NCBI RefSeq assembly: GCF_003160695.1
Contig: NZ_QGDD01000006.1
Location: 62,001 to 126,000 of the forward strand
Direction: 5' to 3'
Origin: Nocardioides silvaticus
Lineage (GTDB): Bacteria > Actinomycetota > Actinomycetes > Propionibacteriales > Nocardioidaceae
DNA: 64,000 nucleotides
A program made the position numbers and the translations under genes. Under the pieces are notes generated by a model that ran no database searches, was not told where the DNA came from, and saw only the letters and a list, made by a program, of their open reading frames with translations. Of this stretch, positions 47,803 through 55,146 are shown piece after piece (the first letter of the stretch is position 1; each line of letters opens with the position of its first letter).

Positions 47803-48186
47803 ATGGCGATCACCCTCAAGCACCAGCGGCACCTCTCGGCGCGCGCGCAGTCGCGCCTGCGCCGCCAGATCCGTGGCCGCAAGAAGATCAACGGCACCGC
47901 CGAGCGTCCGCGCCTGGTGGTCACCCGTTCGAGCAAGCACATCACGGTCCAGGTCGTCGACGACCTGGTCGGCAAGACGCTCGCGTACGCCTCCACCATG
48001 GAGGGCGACGTGCGGACGTTCGACGGCGACAAGACCGCGAAGGCGAAGAAGGTCGGCGAGCTCGTCGCGGCCCGGGCCAAGGAGCTCGGCGTCGAGTCGG
48101 TCGTGTTCGACCGGGCCGGCAACAAGTACCACGGTCGCATCGCGGCCCTAGCAGATGGCGCCCGCGAGGGCGGCCTGACCTTCTGA
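47803..48186 (+). CDS. rplR: 50S ribosomal protein L18
   Basis: 127 residues: [44 protein letters not shown], ending [27 protein letters not shown]. It binds 5S rRNA with L5. ATG 47803 preferred; a GTG at 47797 overlaps the rplF stop. rpsE follows after 27 bp. Confidence 0.98.
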   Translation: MAITLKHQRHLSARAQSRLRRQIRGRKKINGTAERPRLVVTRSSKHITVQVVDDLVGKTLAYASTMEGDVRTFDGDKTAKAKKVGELVAARAKELGVESVVFDRAGNKYHGRIAALADGAREGGLTF

Positions 48187-48213
48187 TCGCGAAGCAAGGA
48201 CTGAGGAGAAATC

Positions 48214-48855
48214 ATGAGCGGACCCCAGCGCGGACAGCGTTCTGGCGGCGACCGCGGCGGACGCGGCGGTCGTGACGACCGGCGCGGCGGTGCGGACAAG
48301 AGCCAGTACGTCGAGCGGGTCGTCGCGATCAACCGCGTTGCCAAGGTCGTGAAGGGTGGTCGTCGCTTCAGCTTCACCGCCCTCGTGGTCGTCGGTGACG
48401 GTGACGGTCTGGTCGGCGTCGGCTACGGCAAGGCCAAGGAGGTGCCCGCGGCGATCGCCAAGGGTGTCGAGGAGGCGAAGAAGAACTTCTTCCGCGTCCC
48501 CCGCATCCAGGGCACCATCCCGCACCCGGTCCAGGGTGAGAAGGCGGCAGGCGTCGTCTTCCTGCGGCCGGCGGCGCCCGGTACCGGTGTGATCGCCGGT
48601 GGCCCGGTGCGCGCCGTCCTCGAGTGCGCCGGCATCCACGACGTCCTCAGCAAGTCGCTGGGCTCGTCGAACCAGATCAACATCGTGCACGCGACCGTGA
48701 CCGCCCTCCAGATGCTGGAGATGCCGGAGACCGTGGCCTCGCGCCGTGGCCTCCCGGTCGAGGACGTCGCCCCGTCGGCGCTCCTCAAGGCGAAGGCCGA
48801 GGGCGAGGCGGAGGCTGCTGCCGCCGCCAAGGCCGCCGCAGGGGTGAGCTCCTGA
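48214..48855 (+). CDS. rpsE: 30S ribosomal protein S5
   Basis: 213 residues. A Gly/Arg/Asp-rich N-terminal tail ([21 protein letters not shown]) precedes the double-stranded RNA-binding core ([47 protein letters not shown]), and an Ala-rich tail closes it; both tails exceed those of E. coli S5 (167 aa). S5 shapes the mRNA entry site and decoding accuracy. It shares one base with rpmD. Confidence 0.98.
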   Translation: MSGPQRGQRSGGDRGGRGGRDDRRGGADKSQYVERVVAINRVAKVVKGGRRFSFTALVVVGDGDGLVGVGYGKAKEVPAAIAKGVEEAKKNFFRVPRIQGTIPHPVQGEKAAGVVFLRPAAPGTGVIAGGPVRAVLECAGIHDVLSKSLGSSNQINIVHATVTALQMLEMPETVASRRGLPVEDVAPSALLKAKAEGEAEAAAAAKAAAGVSS

Positions 48856-49037
48856 TGGCGCAGCTCAAGGTCCAGCAGAAGAAGTCGTCGATCGGCTGCA
48901 AGCAGAACCAGCGCGACACCCTGCGCTCGCTCGGCCTCAAGCGCATCGGCGACGTCGTGGTCAAGGAGGACCGTCCCGAGATCCGGGGCATGGTCCAGAC
49001 CGTCCGTCACCTCGTGACGGTCGAAGAGGTGAAGTGA
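48855..49037 (+). CDS. rpmD: 50S ribosomal protein L30
   Basis: 60 residues: [55 protein letters not shown], a complete L30. It lies in the usual spc position between rpsE and rplO, with TGATG overlap to rpsE and 1 bp to rplO. Confidence 0.98.
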   Translation: MAQLKVQQKKSSIGCKQNQRDTLRSLGLKRIGDVVVKEDRPEIRGMVQTVRHLVTVEEVK

Positions 49038-49038
49038 A

Positions 49039-49479
49039 ATGACGCTCAAGCTGCACCACCTGCGCCCCGCGCCCGGTGCCAAGAAGGACAAGATCCGCGT
49101 CGGTCGCGGTGAGGGTTCGAAGGGCAAGACCTCGGGTCGCGGCACCAAGGGCACCAAGGCCCGCTACCAGGTCCCGGTCGCCTTCGAGGGTGGCCAGATG
49201 CCGATCCACATGCGGTTGCCGAAGCTGAAGGGCTTCAAGAACCCCTTCAAGGTGACCTACCAGGTCGTCAACCTCGACAAGATCAGCGCGCTGTTCCCGG
49301 ACGGTGGCGACGTCACCCCCGAGGAGCTCGTGGCCCGCGGCGCCGTCCGCAAGGGCGAGCTCGTCAAGGTGCTCGGCCAGGGTGACCTGACGGTCAAGGC
49401 CGCTGTCTCCGCCCACGCCTTCTCGGCCTCCGCCAAGGAGAAGATCGAGAGCGCGGGCGGCAGCGTCACCGTCCTGTGA
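49039..49479 (+). CDS. rplO: 50S ribosomal protein L15
   Basis: 146 residues: [40 protein letters not shown], then the globular part [18 protein letters not shown] and the signature [30 protein letters not shown] late-assembly organiser of 23S rRNA. A terminator-like hairpin follows, separating the spc group from secY. Confidence 0.98.
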   Translation: MTLKLHHLRPAPGAKKDKIRVGRGEGSKGKTSGRGTKGTKARYQVPVAFEGGQMPIHMRLPKLKGFKNPFKVTYQVVNLDKISALFPDGGDVTPEELVARGAVRKGELVKVLGQGDLTVKAAVSAHAFSASAKEKIESAGGSVTVL

Positions 49480-49506
49480 CCTGTTCTGTGACCGACTCGT
49501 GAGTGA

Positions 49507-49554
49507 GGCGCGGTCGCCCTGACAGCATCATCTGGCAGGGCGGCCGCGCCTTTC
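49507..49554 (+). terminator. Terminator between rplO and secY
   Basis: GGCGCGGTCGCCCTG (49507-49521) pairs with CAGGGCGGCCGCGCC (49536-49550), 14 of 15, followed by TTTCT. TAGGCT at 49566-49571 just beyond it may be the -10 of a fresh secY promoter. Confidence 0.75.
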
Positions 49555-49622
49555 TCGCATCCTGTTAGGCTTCCCGACGGCCCTCAAGGTGTCGACGGCC
49601 CCGTGAAGAAAGAGGACCTTCA

Positions 49623-50930
49623 GTGCTCACCGCGTTCGTGAACGCATTCCGGACTCCGGACCTGCGGCGGAAGCTGCTGTTCGTCCTGTTCATCATCTTC
49701 GTGTTCCGGTTGGGCTCCCAGATCCCGGCCCCCGGGGTGCACGTCTCCAACGTCCAGCACTGCCTGGGCGACGAGGCCAACAACACCGGGATCTACAACC
49801 TGATCAACCTGTTCTCGGGCGGGGCGCTGCTGCAGCTCACCGTCTTCGCGCTCGGGATCATGCCGTACATCACGGCCAGCATCATCCTGCAGCTGCTCGT
49901 GGTCGTGATCCCGCGGTTGGAGGCCCTCAAAAAGGAGGGCCAGGCCGGTCAGACGAAGATCACGCAGTACACGCGCTACCTCACGCTCGGCCTCGCGGTG
50001 CTCCAGGCGACCGGCATCGTCGCGCTCGCGCGCACCGGCAGCCTGCTGCAGAACTGCGACACCGAGACCTATCCGCTGCTGCACCAGGACAACACGACGA
50101 CGTTCCTGGTCATGGTCATCACCATGACCGCCGGCACCGCGGTGATCATGTGGCTCGGCGAGCTCATCACCGAGCGTGGCATCGGCAACGGCATGTCGAT
50201 CCTGATCTTCACCCAGGTCGTCGCGACCTTCCCGGCCTCGCTGTGGGCGGTCCAGAAGAGCCAGGGCTGGTGGACCTTCGGCGTCGTGATCGCCATCGGT
50301 CTGGTCATCGTGGCCGCGGTCATCTTCATCGAGCAGGCGCAGCGCCGGATCCCGGTGCAGTACGCGCGGCGGATGGTCGGCCGCAAGATGTTCGGCGGCA
50401 GCTCGACCTACATCCCGTTGAAGGTCAACCAGGCCGGCATCATCCCGGTCATCTTCGCCTCCTCGCTGCTCTACCTGCCGGCGATGGCGGTGCAGTTCAA
50501 CCAGACGAGCGACTCGGCGTGGGTGAAGTTCGTCGCCGACTACTTCGTCGTCGGTGACCACCCGCTCTACATGGCGACCTACTTCCTGCTCATCATCTTC
50601 TTCACCTACTTCTACGTGTCGATCACCTTCAACCCGCAAGAGGTGGCCGACAACATGAAGAAGTACGGCGGCTTCATCCCCGGGATCCGGGCGGGCAAGC
50701 CGACTCAGGACTACCTGTCCTACGTCCTTTCCCGCATCACGCTGCCGGGTGCTCTCTACCTGGGCCTGATCTCGCTGATCCCGCTGATCGCGCTGGTGAT
50801 GATCGACGCCAACCAGAACTTCCCGTTCGGCGGCACGTCCATCCTGATCATGGTGGGCGTCGCGCTCGACACGGTGAAGCAGATCGAGAGCCAGCTCCAG
50901 CAGCGCAACTATGAAGGATTCCTGCGTTGA
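49623..50930 (+). CDS. secY: Protein translocase subunit SecY
   Basis: 435 residues, ten membrane helices. Landmarks: LRRKLLFVLFIIFVFRLGSQIPAPGV (helix 1), the plug region IYNLINLFSGGALLQLTVFALGIMPYITASIILQLL, QYTRYLTLGLAVLQATG, GIGNGMSILIFTQVVA, and the cytosolic loop KYGGFIPGIRAGKPTQDYL. Forms the export channel with SecE and SecG. GTG 49623 after AAGAGGAC. The TGA overlaps the adk TTG start (TTGA). Confidence 0.99.
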   Translation: MLTAFVNAFRTPDLRRKLLFVLFIIFVFRLGSQIPAPGVHVSNVQHCLGDEANNTGIYNLINLFSGGALLQLTVFALGIMPYITASIILQLLVVVIPRLEALKKEGQAGQTKITQYTRYLTLGLAVLQATGIVALARTGSLLQNCDTETYPLLHQDNTTTFLVMVITMTAGTAVIMWLGELITERGIGNGMSILIFTQVVATFPASLWAVQKSQGWWTFGVVIAIGLVIVAAVIFIEQAQRRIPVQYARRMVGRKMFGGSSTYIPLKVNQAGIIPVIFASSLLYLPAMAVQFNQTSDSAWVKFVADYFVVGDHPLYMATYFLLIIFFTYFYVSITFNPQEVADNMKKYGGFIPGIRAGKPTQDYLSYVLSRITLPGALYLGLISLIPLIALVMIDANQNFPFGGTSILIMVGVALDTVKQIESQLQQRNYEGFLR

Positions 50931-51502
50931 GGCTGATTCTCATGGGCCCCCCGGGCGCCGGCAAGGGCACCCAGGCCAAGTTCGTCGCCGACCACTTCGG
51001 GGTCCCGGCGATCTCCACCGGCGACATCTTCCGCGCCAACGTCTCCCAGGGCACGCCCCTGGGCGTCGAGGCGAAGAAGTACATGGATGCCGGTGAGTAC
51101 GTCCCCGACGAGGTCACCAACCGGATGGTGCGCAACCGGATCGACGAGCCGGACGCCGACACCGGCTTCCTGCTCGACGGCTACCCGCGGACGCTCGCCC
51201 AGGTCGAGGAGCTCGACGGCATGATCGCGCACACCGGCCACCGCCTCGACGCGGTCGTGGTGCTGACGTGCGACCAGGACGAGCTCGTGGCGCGCCTGCT
51301 GGCGCGGGCGAAGACCGACGGCCGCGCCGATGACACCGAGGACGTCATCCGCCGCCGCCAGGAGATCTACCTGGAGGAGACCGAGCCGCTGATCGCCGTC
51401 TACCGCGACCGTGGCCTGGTCCACGAGATCGACGGGATGGGCGCCGTCGAGGACGTCACGAAGCGCATCTTCGAGGCCCTCGACAACATCGAGCAGAGCT
51501 AG
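50927..51502 (+). CDS. adk: Adenylate kinase
   Basis: 191 residues. P-loop GPPGAGKGTQ near the N-terminus, AMP-binding ISTGDIFRANV and GFLLDGYPRTLAQVEEL, then a short LID (RLLARAKTDGRADDTEDVIRRRQ) with no zinc cysteines. Interconverts 2 ADP with ATP and AMP. TTG 50927 overlaps the secY stop by 4 bp; the secY-adk-map order is standard. Confidence 0.98.
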   Translation: MRLILMGPPGAGKGTQAKFVADHFGVPAISTGDIFRANVSQGTPLGVEAKKYMDAGEYVPDEVTNRMVRNRIDEPDADTGFLLDGYPRTLAQVEELDGMIAHTGHRLDAVVVLTCDQDELVARLLARAKTDGRADDTEDVIRRRQEIYLEETEPLIAVYRDRGLVHEIDGMGAVEDVTKRIFEALDNIEQS

Positions 51503-51515
51503 ATCCGCCCGCTCG

Positions 51516-52352
51516 TTGTTCAACACCAACCTCGAGATCAAGACCCCGGAGCAGATCCTGCTCATGCGGGAGGCCGGGCTCGTCGTCGCCGATGCGTTGG
51601 CGGCGGTGCGCGACGCCGTACGTCCCGGCGTCTCGACCGCCGAGCTCGACCGGGTCGCCGAGGACCTGATCCGGTCGAGGGGAGCGACACCGTCGTTCCT
51701 GGGGTACGGCGAGCCGCCGTTCCCCGCCACCATCTGCGCGTCGGTCAACGACGCCGTGGTGCACGGGATCCCCGGCGCACAGGTGCTGGCCGAGGGCGAC
51801 GTCGTCTCGATCGACTGTGGAGCGATCGTGGCCGACGGGTCCGGGCAGGGCTGGCACGGTGACGCGGCGATCACGGTCGCCGTCGGTGCCGTGCCCCCCA
51901 GGGTCACCGAGCTGATGCGCGTCACCGAGGAGGCGCTCTGGCAGGGGCTGGCCGCCGCCCGGGTCGGCGGCCGGGTGGGCGACATCTCCCACGCGGTCGA
52001 GCACCACGTCGACACGCAGGGCGACTACGGCATCGTCGAGGGCTACACCGGTCACGGCATCGGCACCGAGATGCACCTGCCGCCCGACGTGCCGAACTAC
52101 GGCCGTGCCGGTCGCGGCCCCCGGCTGAAGAAGGGCCTCGCCCTGGCGGTCGAGCCGATGGTCACCATCGGCTCCGCCGACACCCGGGTCGCCGAGGACG
52201 AGTGGACCGTCCTGACGACGGACGGTTCGGTGGCCGCTCACTTCGAGCACACCTTCGCCCTCACCGACACCGGCGTCTGGGTGCTGACCGCCCACGACGG
52301 CGGCCGGGCCGCGCTCGAGCGGCTCGGCGCTCCGTACGGTGGCCCCGCGTGA
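51516..52352 (+). CDS. map: Methionine aminopeptidase, type I
   Basis: 278 residues. The five metal ligands are in DVVSIDCGAIV, WHGDAAITV, GYTGHGIGTEMHLPP, LAVEPMVTIG and HFEHTFAL. Removes the initiator Met from nascent proteins. It lacks the N-terminal zinc/SH3 extension of the longer actinobacterial isoform. A TTG at 51516 is the best start (LFNTNLEIKTPEQILLMREAG); no clear Shine-Dalgarno, 13 bp after adk. Last gene before the non-ribosomal insertion. Confidence 0.96.
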   Translation: MFNTNLEIKTPEQILLMREAGLVVADALAAVRDAVRPGVSTAELDRVAEDLIRSRGATPSFLGYGEPPFPATICASVNDAVVHGIPGAQVLAEGDVVSIDCGAIVADGSGQGWHGDAAITVAVGAVPPRVTELMRVTEEALWQGLAAARVGGRVGDISHAVEHHVDTQGDYGIVEGYTGHGIGTEMHLPPDVPNYGRAGRGPRLKKGLALAVEPMVTIGSADTRVAEDEWTVLTTDGSVAAHFEHTFALTDTGVWVLTAHDGGRAALERLGAPYGGPA

Positions 52353-52370
52353 TCGCCGACGGCCGCGACC

Positions 52371-52376
52371 TATCAT
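52371..52376 (+). promoter_or_regulatory. TATCAT -10 element of a probable leaderless transcript
   Basis: TATCAT ends 5 nt before the ATG at 52382, just inside the gap after map; it supports ATG 52382 over GTG 52349 as the start of the next gene. Confidence 0.5.
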
Positions 52377-52381
52377 CGAGC

Positions 52382-53482
52382 ATGGCCCTTCCCGCGCGAC
52401 CGCTGCTCTTCGCCTCCGGCGAGGACGCCTACGTTGCCGACCGGGTCCACCGCACCTGGAGCTCCCCGGACTGGGCGGACCCGGCCTGGGCCGACGGCGT
52501 CGTCGCCGCGCTCCAGCCGGGGGAGCGCGCGATCGGCGCCCTCTCCTTCGCCGCCGGCGCGCCGGGCATCCTGCACCAGGTCACCGGCTCCGAGCGGCCG
52601 CTCCACCGGCCCGCCACCCCGCCGCGTAACCGCTCCTATGACGTGCGCGAGTTCCCCAGCGCCGAGGCGTACGCCGACATGGTCCGTGCCGTCCTCGACA
52701 AGATCGCCGCCGGCGTGGTCCGCAAGGTCGTCATCGGCCGGTGCCTCGACGTCATCAGCGACCCGCCGCTCGAGCCCGCCGAGATCATCGACCGGCTGCT
52801 CGTCACCCGGCCCGGCCGCTACGTCTTCTCCGTGCCGCTGACCGAGACCCTCGACGAGGGCCCGCTCCTCGTCGGCGCCTCGCCCGAGCTCCTCGTCAGC
52901 CGCGAGGGCGACCGGATCTGCTGCACGCCGCTCGCCGGCTCCGTCCCGCGCTCGCCCGACCCCGACGAGGACGCACGCCGAGCCGGATCCCTGGCCGCCT
53001 CCGAGAAGGACCTCGCCGAGCACGCCTTCGTCGTCGACGCCATCGTCCACGCGCTGAAGGAGGTCTGTGTCGACGTCGAGCCGCCGACCGGCCCCGAGCT
53101 GCTCGCGACCGACACCGTCTGGCACCTCGCCTCCCCGATCACCGCGCGGCTCGAGGACCCGGCCACCGGCCCCAGCGCGCTCCGCCTCGCCCAGATGCTG
53201 CACCCGACTCCCGCCGTCGGCGGCGTCCCCGCCGCGGCCGCCGCCGAGGCCATCGCCGACCTCGAGGGCGACCTGCGCGACTACTTCGCCGGCTGCGTCG
53301 GCTGGGTCGACGGCTCCGGCGACGGCGTCTTCGCCATCACCATCCGCGCGGCCGTCATCGACGGCCCCCGGATGCGGCTGTTCGCCGGTGCCGGCATCGT
53401 CGCCGGCTCCGACCCCGACTCCGAGGTCCGCGAGACCGGAGCGAAGCTCGAGACGATGACGAAGGTCGCGGGACTGGGCTAG
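52382..53482 (+). CDS. Isochorismate synthase (chorismate-binding family)
   Basis: 366 residues of the MenF/EntC/DhbC family that isomerises chorismate to isochorismate, the entry to menaquinone or salicylate/DHB siderophores. Motifs: VRKVVIGRCLDV, FSVPLTETLDEGPLLVGASPELLVSREGDRI, PLAGSVPRS, LASPITARL, LHPTPAVGGVP, GWVDGSGDGVFAITIRAA and AGAGIVAGSDPDSEVRETGAKLETM. The length and CVGWVDGSGDG resemble the actinobacterial enzyme often placed with menaquinone genes, but none of those are adjacent. It starts 29 bp after map and probably has its own promoter. Confidence 0.9.
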   Translation: MALPARPLLFASGEDAYVADRVHRTWSSPDWADPAWADGVVAALQPGERAIGALSFAAGAPGILHQVTGSERPLHRPATPPRNRSYDVREFPSAEAYADMVRAVLDKIAAGVVRKVVIGRCLDVISDPPLEPAEIIDRLLVTRPGRYVFSVPLTETLDEGPLLVGASPELLVSREGDRICCTPLAGSVPRSPDPDEDARRAGSLAASEKDLAEHAFVVDAIVHALKEVCVDVEPPTGPELLATDTVWHLASPITARLEDPATGPSALRLAQMLHPTPAVGGVPAAAAAEAIADLEGDLRDYFAGCVGWVDGSGDGVFAITIRAAVIDGPRMRLFAGAGIVAGSDPDSEVRETGAKLETMTKVAGLG

Positions 53483-53519
53483 GCGCTGCGCTGGCTTTGA
53501 TGTGGGGGCCGCGCGGGTG

Positions 53520-53701
53520 GGGCGGTGGTGCCGGGAGGTCCTCGGCCTGCGCGGGAGGGCTCGCGCCGGCGGGGCAACCACATCCGTCCCCCAGCAGCGC
53601 GGTCGCTTCGCTCCCGCGGTGCTGGGCGACGGAGCCAGACCCATCCACGCCCCGCCGGCGCGACCCTCCCGCTTGACCTGGACCTCCCGGCCCCACCGCC
53701 C
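53520..53701. repeat. Nested palindromic element, copy B
   Basis: A 73-bp core (53576-53648), the inverted near-duplicate of 20019-20091, sits between complementary arms: GCGGGAGGG (53551-53559) with CCCTCCCGC (53664-53672), CGCCGGCGGGGC with GCCCCGCCGGCG, CCGGGAGGTCC (53531-53541) with GGACCTCCCGG (53680-53690), and GGGCGGTGG with CCACCGCCC at the ends. It occupies the first part of the 543-bp gap 53483-54025; the rest holds the probable riboswitch. Confidence 0.87.
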
Positions 53702-53885
53702 GGCGAGCACGACCGACCCCTCGGGGTGGGTGGGCCTCACCTGTCGTGTTCGCCGGTGACCGGCCACGTGGCACATCGAAACCACATCCACCCCGTCGTG
53801 GAGCCGGGTGTGGCGCGGGCTCAGCGCAGCGGCTCCGCGGTCCCACGATGCGGCAACCGGATGCCCCTGTGGAAGGATGGGTACA

Positions 53886-53990
53886 CCAGAGGGGAGTATT
53901 CCTCCGCCGCGTTCTCGTCATCACGACCGGTGCCCGACCAGGCCGGTCCGGGAGCGTGGGTCGCCGGCGGGCGACGGAAGAGACCTCGGG
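53886..53990 (+). promoter_or_regulatory. Probable yybP-ykoY (Mn2+) riboswitch upstream of terC
   Basis: CCAGAGGGGAGTATTCC at the 5' side and GGAAGAGACCTCGGG at the 3' side match the two docking loops (GGGGAGUA and GAGACC) and the closing stem (GAGG with CCTC) of yybP-ykoY elements, which often precede TerC genes. Internal GC-rich helices lie between. Downstream, AGAGG-C-CCTCT (54015-54025) can pair and mask the ribosome site. Assigned from consensus memory. Confidence 0.65.
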
Positions 53991-54025
53991 AGTCCGAACG
54001 ACCCCGTATCACCGAGAGGCCCTCT

Positions 54026-55078
54026 GTGGACGTCACCACCCTGGAATGGACCATCACCCTCGCCGCCACCGTCGGCGTGCTGCTCTTCGACGTCGTCGTC
54101 ATCGCACGCGACCCGCACGAGCCGACGATGAAGGAGTGCGCGGTCGCGCTCTGCTTCTACATCGGAGCGGCGATCGCGTTCGGCCTGTTCGTCTGGCTGC
54201 ACCACGGCCATGACTACGGCATCGAGTTCTACACGGGGTGGTTGACCGAGTACTCGTTGTCCATCGACAACCTCTTCGTCTTCATCATCCTGATGTCGGC
54301 GCTCAAGGTGCCCCGGAAGTACCAGCAGGAGGCGCTGCTGGTCGGGATCGTGCTCGCGCTGATCTTCCGCGGCATCTTCATCGCGCTGGGCTACGCGCTC
54401 ATCGAGAACTTCAGCTGGGTCTTCTACATCTTCGGTGCGTTCCTGGTCTACACGGCCTACGGGCTGGTGCGGTCCTACCGCTCGCACGAGGACGAGCACC
54501 CCGAGGACAACCGCATCGTGAAGTTCGCCCGCAGCCACCTCAACGTGGGCGAGAAGTACCACGGCCTCAAGCTCTGGTACCACGAGAACGGCGCCCGGGT
54601 GGTCTCGCCGATCGTGATCGTGATCATCGCGCTCGGCGTCACCGACATCCTGTTCGCGCTGGACTCGATCCCGGCGATCTTCGGCATCACCCAGGAGCCC
54701 TACCTCGTCTTCACGGCCAACGTGTTCGCGCTGATGGGTCTGCGACAGCTCTACTTCCTGCTCGGTGGACTGTTGAAGCGGCTGGTCTACCTGTCCCTCG
54801 GTCTGGCGTTCATCCTGGCGTTCATCGGGGTGAAGCTCTTCCTGCACGCGCTGCACGAGAACGAGCTGCCCTTCATCAACGGCGGTGAGCACGTGAAGTC
54901 GGCGCCGGAGATCTCCTCGCTCGTCAGCCTCGGCGTGATCATCGTGACGCTCGTGCTCACGGCGGTGGCGAGCCTGGTCAAGTCGTCGAAGGACCCGGAG
55001 GCCAAGGAGGAGGTCCTGGCCGAGGCCGGTGACCACGTCGACACCGACGACACTCCCGGGCCTGACTGGCGGGAGTGA
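54026..55078 (+). CDS. TerC family integral membrane protein
   Basis: 350 residues with about nine membrane helices. The two conserved acidic motifs are SLSIDNLFVFIILM and DILFALDSIPAIFGI, the metal-site candidates of the TerC/Alx family, linked to Mn2+ export and to metalation of secreted enzymes rather than tellurite alone. A charged loop (RSHEDEHPEDNRIVKFARSH) lies between helix groups and an acidic tail ends it. GTG 54026 is chosen, 36 bp after a probable Mn2+ riboswitch, which supports a manganese role. Confidence 0.9.
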   Translation: MDVTTLEWTITLAATVGVLLFDVVVIARDPHEPTMKECAVALCFYIGAAIAFGLFVWLHHGHDYGIEFYTGWLTEYSLSIDNLFVFIILMSALKVPRKYQQEALLVGIVLALIFRGIFIALGYALIENFSWVFYIFGAFLVYTAYGLVRSYRSHEDEHPEDNRIVKFARSHLNVGEKYHGLKLWYHENGARVVSPIVIVIIALGVTDILFALDSIPAIFGITQEPYLVFTANVFALMGLRQLYFLLGGLLKRLVYLSLGLAFILAFIGVKLFLHALHENELPFINGGEHVKSAPEISSLVSLGVIIVTLVLTAVASLVKSSKDPEAKEEVLAEAGDHVDTDDTPGPDWRE

Positions 55079-55146
55079 CCACGCGGGTCGCGGGGCACGG
55101 TTAAAGTTCTCGTGCCGTTTCCCGCTCCCGACCCCGACGAGGCCCG

